Under the pieces are notes generated by a model. That model worked only from the letters and a program-made list of their open reading frames with translations, did not search any database and was not told the origin of the DNA. Positions 59,410-64,000 of a stretch of DNA of 64,000 nucleotides are shown here, one piece after another. The position numbers were made by a program, and so were the translations under genes. Source of the stretch: Morella rubra (taxonomy: Eukaryota; Streptophyta; Magnoliopsida; Fagales; Myricaceae); contig CM025855.1 in NCBI GenBank assembly GCA_003952965.2, forward strand, positions 13,001,446 through 13,065,445. The letters are read 5' to 3'. Every line of letters begins with the position of its first letter. Position 1 is the stretch's first letter.

Positions 59410-59885
59410 ACTGTATCTCTAGCTATTATCTTATCATGAACAAATTTCATGGCAGTCCACTCCAATGTGCTTGGTCCTCTCATAGAACACAGGATTAGAT
59501 GTAGTATGTAAGGTGGCTTGATTGTTACAATGCAATGGAATTGGAATTGAAGTTGAAAAGCCAATCTTCTAAAGAAACTGCTTAATCCAAGTTATCTCAT
59601 TTGGAAGTGTGTGTCATTGCCCACTACTCTACTTCTGCACTTGATCTCACTATCACTATTTGTTTCTTGCTCTTCCATGTCCCCAAATTACCTCTTAGAA
59701 AAGTATAATATACAATAGTAGACTTTCTATCTGAATGAGTAACTGCCCAATCAGCATTAGTAAAACTCTCCATTATAAGGTTCCCATTTGTTATATACAA
59801 TAATCCGAGTCTATGAGCTCATTTGAGATAACGAACAATGCGAGTCACAACATCCAAATGAGGAACCGAGGAGCTTCTAGGAACT
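59410..59885 (-). pseudogene. Copia-type RNase H fragment fused to a gypsy RT
   Basis: On the minus strand the order is PHLDVVTRIVRYLK, GLLYITNGNLIMESFTNADWAVTHSDRKST, TFLRGNLGTWKSKKQ, IVRSSAEVE, then ERTKH (here EDQAH by frame loss) and DCHEICS-like words, the standard copia RNase H layout. Several stops and frame changes are present. Upstream, without a border, is the gypsy RT palm (FMDD) of the element at 59886-63400. Confidence 0.8.
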
Positions 59886-60505
59886 GGCTTACCCCATTTA
59901 GAGCATTTGTTATAGAGGTTAGTAAGGCATGCATCAAAAGAATCACCATAGATTGAAAAATCATCCATAAACACTCCCAAGATATGCTCAACAATGTCAC
60001 TAAAAATGCTCAACATTCATTGCTGAAATGTGGTGGGAGCATTATAAAGCCTAAAGGGCATCCTCCTAAATGCAAAAATTCCAAAAGGTCAAGTGAAAGT
60101 AGTTTTTTCTTGATCTTCAAGAGCTATTTCAATTTGATAATATCCCCAAAAATCATCAAGAAAACAATAAAAAGCATGGCCCGCAACTCTTTCCAAAGTT
60201 TGGTCCAAAAATGGTAATGGAAAATAGTCCTTTCTTGTGACAGCATATAGCTTCCTAAAATCAATGCACATGCACCATCCTGTAATGGTTCTAGTTGGGA
60301 TTAACTTATTTTTTTTTTCATTTTTCACAACTGTAATCCCAAATTTCTTAGGAACTACTTGAGTAGGACTTACCCATTGACTATCCGAAATGGGATAGAT
60401 GATACCCACATCCAAGAGTTTCAAGACTCCATTCTTTACCATCTTCTTCATCGTGAGATTCAGCCTCCTTTGCATCTCTCGAGTTGGTGATGAATTTTCC
60501 TCCAA
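59886..60505 (-). pseudogene. pol: Gypsy reverse transcriptase
   Basis: Motifs in order: EMQRRLNLTMKKMV, LLDVGIIYPISDSQWVSP, VVPKKFGITVV, MCIDFRKL, FPLPFLDQTLERVAGHAFYCFLDDF, then after a stop near 60089 the palm motif FMDDFSIYGDSFDACLTNL. The catalytic pair is present. The frame then runs straight into copia-type residues near 59890-59912. Confidence 0.85.
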
Positions 60506-61028
60506 AAAAATTCGATGTGTGCAAATGGTGGGGCTTATTCCTCTGTTGCCAGCAACCGACTATCCAAGTGCTTGAGGACTCGTTGGAGCTGCTCTTCTTG
60601 CTCAACTGACAAAGAAGATGAGATAATACATGGAAAAGTGTTGGTAGGCCCAAGAAAAACATATTTCATCATCTCAAGTAATGGTTTCAAAACTTGAGAT
60701 GGAGGAACTTCATCTAATAGTTGTTGTTTTATGGATTAAAGTGGTAGGTCTTCAAATTTGGGTCGCCACAACGAGTTTACTTCGTTACCTTCACTAGAAT
60801 TCACTAAATTAGCATCAGATAGGTCCATGTTCTCCAAGGTTTCTGACAAAACATGCTTCATTTGACTCTCTTGCTCTAACAAGAAAGGTTCTTCAGCAAG
60901 TAGATATTCCAACAAATTCACTTCTTAGAGTTCTTCCAAATCTTGGGGTTGCCTACAAGTGTTGAACACATTTAGCTCCAACGTCATGTTTCCAAAAGTC
61001 AATTTAAGAATACCACTTCGACAATTTA
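60506..61028 (-). pseudogene. pol: Protease-RT linker region
   Basis: Decayed linker. 60921-60736 and 60662-60510 show phrases of this region (WRPKFEDLPL, FLGLPTLFHVLS), in two frames. Nothing beyond retroelement coding is seen. Confidence 0.6.
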
Positions 61029-61580
61029 TCAAAGCATTGGAAGTAGCCAAAATGGCCTTCCTAAAATGACAGGTGCCTGAAAAACAGAGTGAGAAGTTAA
61101 TTGAACATCTAACACTACAAAATCAACAGGATAGTAAAACTTATTAACTTGCACCAGTGCATCTTCAACAACTCCCCTAGGCTTTTTAATTGAACGGTCA
61201 GCCAATTGTAAGATGATAGAAGTTGGTTTCAACTCTCCTAAACCAAGTTGCTCATAGGTATTGTAAGGAAGCAAATTTACACTAGAACCTAAGTCTAGTA
61301 ATGCTTGGCCTATTTTTGAGCTTCCTATAACACAAGTTATTGTTGAACCCAGATCGTTATACTTAGGAGGAATATTGGATTGAATAATGGTGCTGACTTG
61401 TTCCGTGAGAAATGTCTTCTTTTGCACATTAAGCTTCCTCTTGACTATACACAAATCCTTCAAAAATCTTGCATATGTTGGGATTTGCTGAATGGCATCA
61501 AGAAGAGGAATGTTAATGCAAACTTGTCTAAAAATGTCTAAAATCTTAGCACAATGCTTATTTTTAGGTAAAGGAACCAA
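61029..61580 (-). pseudogene. pol: Gypsy aspartic protease
   Basis: 183 codons open: FRQVCINIPLLDAIQQIPTYARFLKDL, LLDLGSSVNLLPYNTYEQLGLGE, LQLADRSIKKPRGVVEDALV and VILGRPF, given as short motifs. The DLGSS active site is intact. It ends early because a base is missing near the C-terminal ATSNAL-type region. Confidence 0.85.
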
Positions 61581-61657
61581 TCTTTAAGGAAAGGGTGCTG
61601 GAAAATATATATTATGCTCCAAAATGTATCAATCTCAGATTTCTCGTCATGTTGTTC

Positions 61658-63063
61658 TCAGTTAGATATCTTACCAACCTTGTCAGCCACCTGAGCGGGT
61701 ATATTGACTACCTTACCACTTCTAAGAGTTGTTAAAGCCTTACATGGTTTGACATTCACATTTGAAGAATAAGTAGACTTTGAAGTGGGTGGTTGTACTT
61801 GAGGATTTGGTTGGGGCTGAGTTGGAAATTTGCCTTTCTCTTGAGCATTCAACTTGGTGTTCAGCCTTGTTAAGTTATTCCTTATATCACTGATAGCCTG
61901 AGAGGTTTGATTGTTTATGGTGGTTTGAGTTTGCATAAGGGTAGTGGCCATCTGCTGGAGTGGATCATCTATAGGCTTTTTAGGAGCTGGAGATGGTGCA
62001 TTTTGTTGGATATAAACATAATATTGAGGTGCACCAGCTCCAGGATGTGTTGAACTTGTGGGATGATCATTTCTCCAGGTGAAGTTAAGGTGATTTCTCC
62101 AACTTGCATTATAAATGTTAGAATATGGTGCAGAAAAAGGCTTAGAAATCATGTTAATGGGTGAGAAGCATCAAACAAGACTTCCTAAAAAGCTAGAATA
62201 GTAGGGCATTCAGATGTCACATGACTAATGTCCTCACAAATGCTATATTTTTCTTGTTTTGGAATACTCTGAACTTCATGCACTTTCTTTAACTCGATTG
62301 CCTCTAATTTCTTTGATAATAAGGCAAATTTGGCTTGCAAATCATCCTCTTCTTTCAAAGTATACTTACCTCCCCCACTTACTACCCTCAATGGTTTAAC
62401 TCGATCATAAAAACAAGAAGTGTTTCATGATTTAGCATTCTCAACCAAGTAATCAAAATAAGCAAATGCTTCCTCAAGTTCTTTATTAAAAAATTCTCTA
62501 TTACACATGGTTTCGACAAATTGTCCCATCTTAAGTATCAAAGCTTCATTAAAAAAAAAAAACTAATAATGCGTCAATCCTCATAACCATGATGTGGACA
62601 AGCATTTAAAAGATCTTTGAACCTTTCCCAACATTGATAAAAAGTCTCACTTTCCTTTTGAGCAAACTTATGATTTGTCTCTTTAAACTATTGGTTTGAT
62701 GCATTAGGAAAAACTTTTTCAAAAATTCAGCTTGCATTTCTTGCCACGTTCCAATGGATCTTGGCCTCAATGCATTTAACCATGTTTTTGCTTTATCCTT
62801 AAGAGAAAAGGAAACAACTTCAACCAAATCATCTCCTCAGTACAATTTTGATCCAAAAATGTATAACATATTTCCTCAAATTCCTTGAGGTGCAGATAGG
62901 GATTTTCGGAATCCATCCCATGAAAATGTGGTAATAACGGTATCATACCAAGTTTAAAATTGAAAGTATGAGCATTCAAGGGTATAATGATGCATGATGG
63001 AGTGGTGGTCCTAATAGGGTGCAAATATTCTCTAAGTGTTCTATTCAGATTTCCCACATGCAT
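61658..63063 (-). pseudogene. gag: Gypsy gag (several frame breaks)
   Basis: 63063-62776 has the N-terminal part (FHGMDSENPYLHLKEFEEIC), 62827-62606 the rest of the gag fold (FSLKDKAKTWLNALRPRSIGTW), 62391-62185 a Cys region (YSICEDISHVTSECPT, first knuckle Cys lost) and 62152-61658 the SWRNHLNFTWRND and Gln-rich tail ending with TLRSGKVV. Frames change near 62800, 62440 and 62160. Confidence 0.85.
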
Positions 63064-63378
63064 GTTTTAATTTCTAGCCATGATGCTACATGTTTCAGAT
63101 GAATGTTCAGATGCTAAATCAAGTGATATCAATGCTAAATCAGATGATAAATTGCAAATTTCAAAATCAAAGTCTACAATGTATTGGTTTCGAACCAAGC
63201 GACCAAAATTATTTCAAAACCAACAAGACATAAACAGCAGGAAAAAAAATCTATTGAATGAAAAGAACAACTAAAAAAGAAAAAGAAATGGATTAGATGT
63301 CACCAAATCTTTGAAAAGGTTCACATAATTAATATGTTGACTTCTTCAACAACAAAAAATGCTTCATAAAACACCAAT
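63064..63378 (-). other. Untranslated leader of the minus-strand gypsy element
   Basis: Between primer site and gag; no frame. Contains repeated GCTAAATCA..GATGATAAA-type words near 63110-63150. Confidence 0.5.
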
Positions 63379-63398
63379 TGTCCCCGGCAATGGCGCTA
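63379..63398 (-). other. Primer binding site (tRNA-Asp type)
   Basis: On the minus strand: TAGCGCCATTGCCGGGGACA, differing in two positions from the site of the Athila element at 8082-8100. It lies six bases after the end of the LTR. Confidence 0.85.
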
Positions 63399-63404
63399 AA
63401 AACT

Positions 63405-64000
63405 TGATCAGCTAATGGTTTCGACTTCCAACGCAAAAGTTGTCAAAGTAATACAAGAGTAAATCCTAAGATCAAATTCACAGGGACAATGGAATTAATG
63501 CAAGCATTAGCTATGATATGTAACAAAAGAAGTTATACCATGAAAATAGAAAAGATCTTGTAGACTTTTGTATGCACAAAGATGGATTTACAGAAATGTT
63601 GAATCAATAATATGCAAGCTATTTACAAATAAAGAGGAAAATTAATTGTTAGTTTTTTATGTTTATAGTTCATAATTGAAAGAGAAACTAAGAGAATAGA
63701 AGAACAATGAATTTAAAAATGGACAGATGCAAGATATTTTAAAGATAATGTGCAGAAAATAAAATAATGTTCTAAAAAACAATAAATCAAACACTTGAGA
63801 TGCAAGTTTCTCCCATTTTTGATTTGATAATGGATTTACTTCTAATTTCCTCTTCTCTAAACCATTTTCTCATTCCAAAAGATTATGATCAGATAATACA
63901 ACGATCAACCCACGATTTTCAATATAATCCATAATACCCAATAAATTGTATAACAAATTTAAGCAATGAAAGAAAACCATAAAAGTCTTGTTATTAGTTC
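63405..64000 (-). repeat. 5' LTR (partial) of the minus-strand gypsy element
   Basis: On the minus strand the LTR ends ...GCTGATCA at 63405. Its beginning lies outside the window. No coding content. Confidence 0.7.

Larger units (their letters stand above)
59886..64000 (-). mobile_element. Minus-strand gypsy (Athila-like) element, 5' LTR partly outside the window
   Basis: Reading leftward: 5' LTR (63405 onward, running off the right edge), primer site, leader, gag, protease, linker, RT. RNase H and integrase of gypsy type are missing; a copia RNase H follows instead. gag and pol contain several stops and frameshifts. It is related to the minus-strand fragment at 16509-19455 but is a separate copy. 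Confidence 0.85.

Overview
This window reads as nuclear DNA of a flowering plant, probably a eudicot. It is AT-rich and gene-poor, with GT-AG introns, long LTR retrotransposons and MULE, hAT, CACTA-like and MITE relics. One host gene can be reconstructed completely. Everything was read by eye; no alignment or database search was run.

Left half (1-33 kb), a nested transposon graveyard. Two poorly identified coding remnants sit at 100-421 (+) and 852-1195 (-). Pieces of a Mutator-like (MULE) transposase lie at 4741-5250 (N-terminal DNA-binding part) and 24496-25135 (C-terminal part with zinc knuckle). Between them is a stack of other elements: a copia-type LTR truncated at 6326; a complete Ty3/gypsy Athila-type element at 6327-16508 (LTRs about 1.74 kb and nearly identical, tRNA-Asp-type primer site, no env); a minus-strand gypsy fragment at 16509-19450; a probable minus-strand LTR to 20757; a degraded 'putative plant transposon protein' reading frame with a CACTA-like terminus (20941-21861); a minus-strand copia pol relic; and a second copia-type LTR, inverted, with a 47-bp terminal inverted repeat (23128-24495). 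Farther right are a 2.9-kb solo gypsy-type LTR (26660-29562, minus), a broken GRF-type zinc-finger gene (30512-31140, minus) and a third related copia-type LTR (31463-32732).

Right half (33.8-56.8 kb), one gene. Sixteen exons on the plus strand join in frame into 788 codons. They give a chloroplast transit peptide, a degenerate FtsZ-like domain and three C-terminal MORN-type segments, the architecture of ARC3, the plastid-division regulator of FtsZ-ring placement. The coding sequence is 2.37 kb but the gene spans 23 kb, because introns hold insertions: a 282-bp miniature LTR element in intron 1, and in intron 14 a 1.1-kb hAT-type element plus a tandem array of a small LTR retrotransposon (four LTRs, three internal domains), itself carrying a MITE.

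Right end (56.8-64 kb). After AT-rich flanking DNA with a 256-bp tandem duplication comes a minus-strand gypsy element (5' LTR running off the window, primer site, gag, protease, RT). Its RT runs directly into a copia-type RNase H, a chimeric junction.

The most unusual items are the tandem LTR-internal array inside the ARC3 intron, the gypsy/copia RT-RNase H fusion, the Athila element whose two flanks belong to different sequences, and the copia LTR family with long terminal inverted repeats and palindromic U3 repeats. I found no clearly new multi-gene system.
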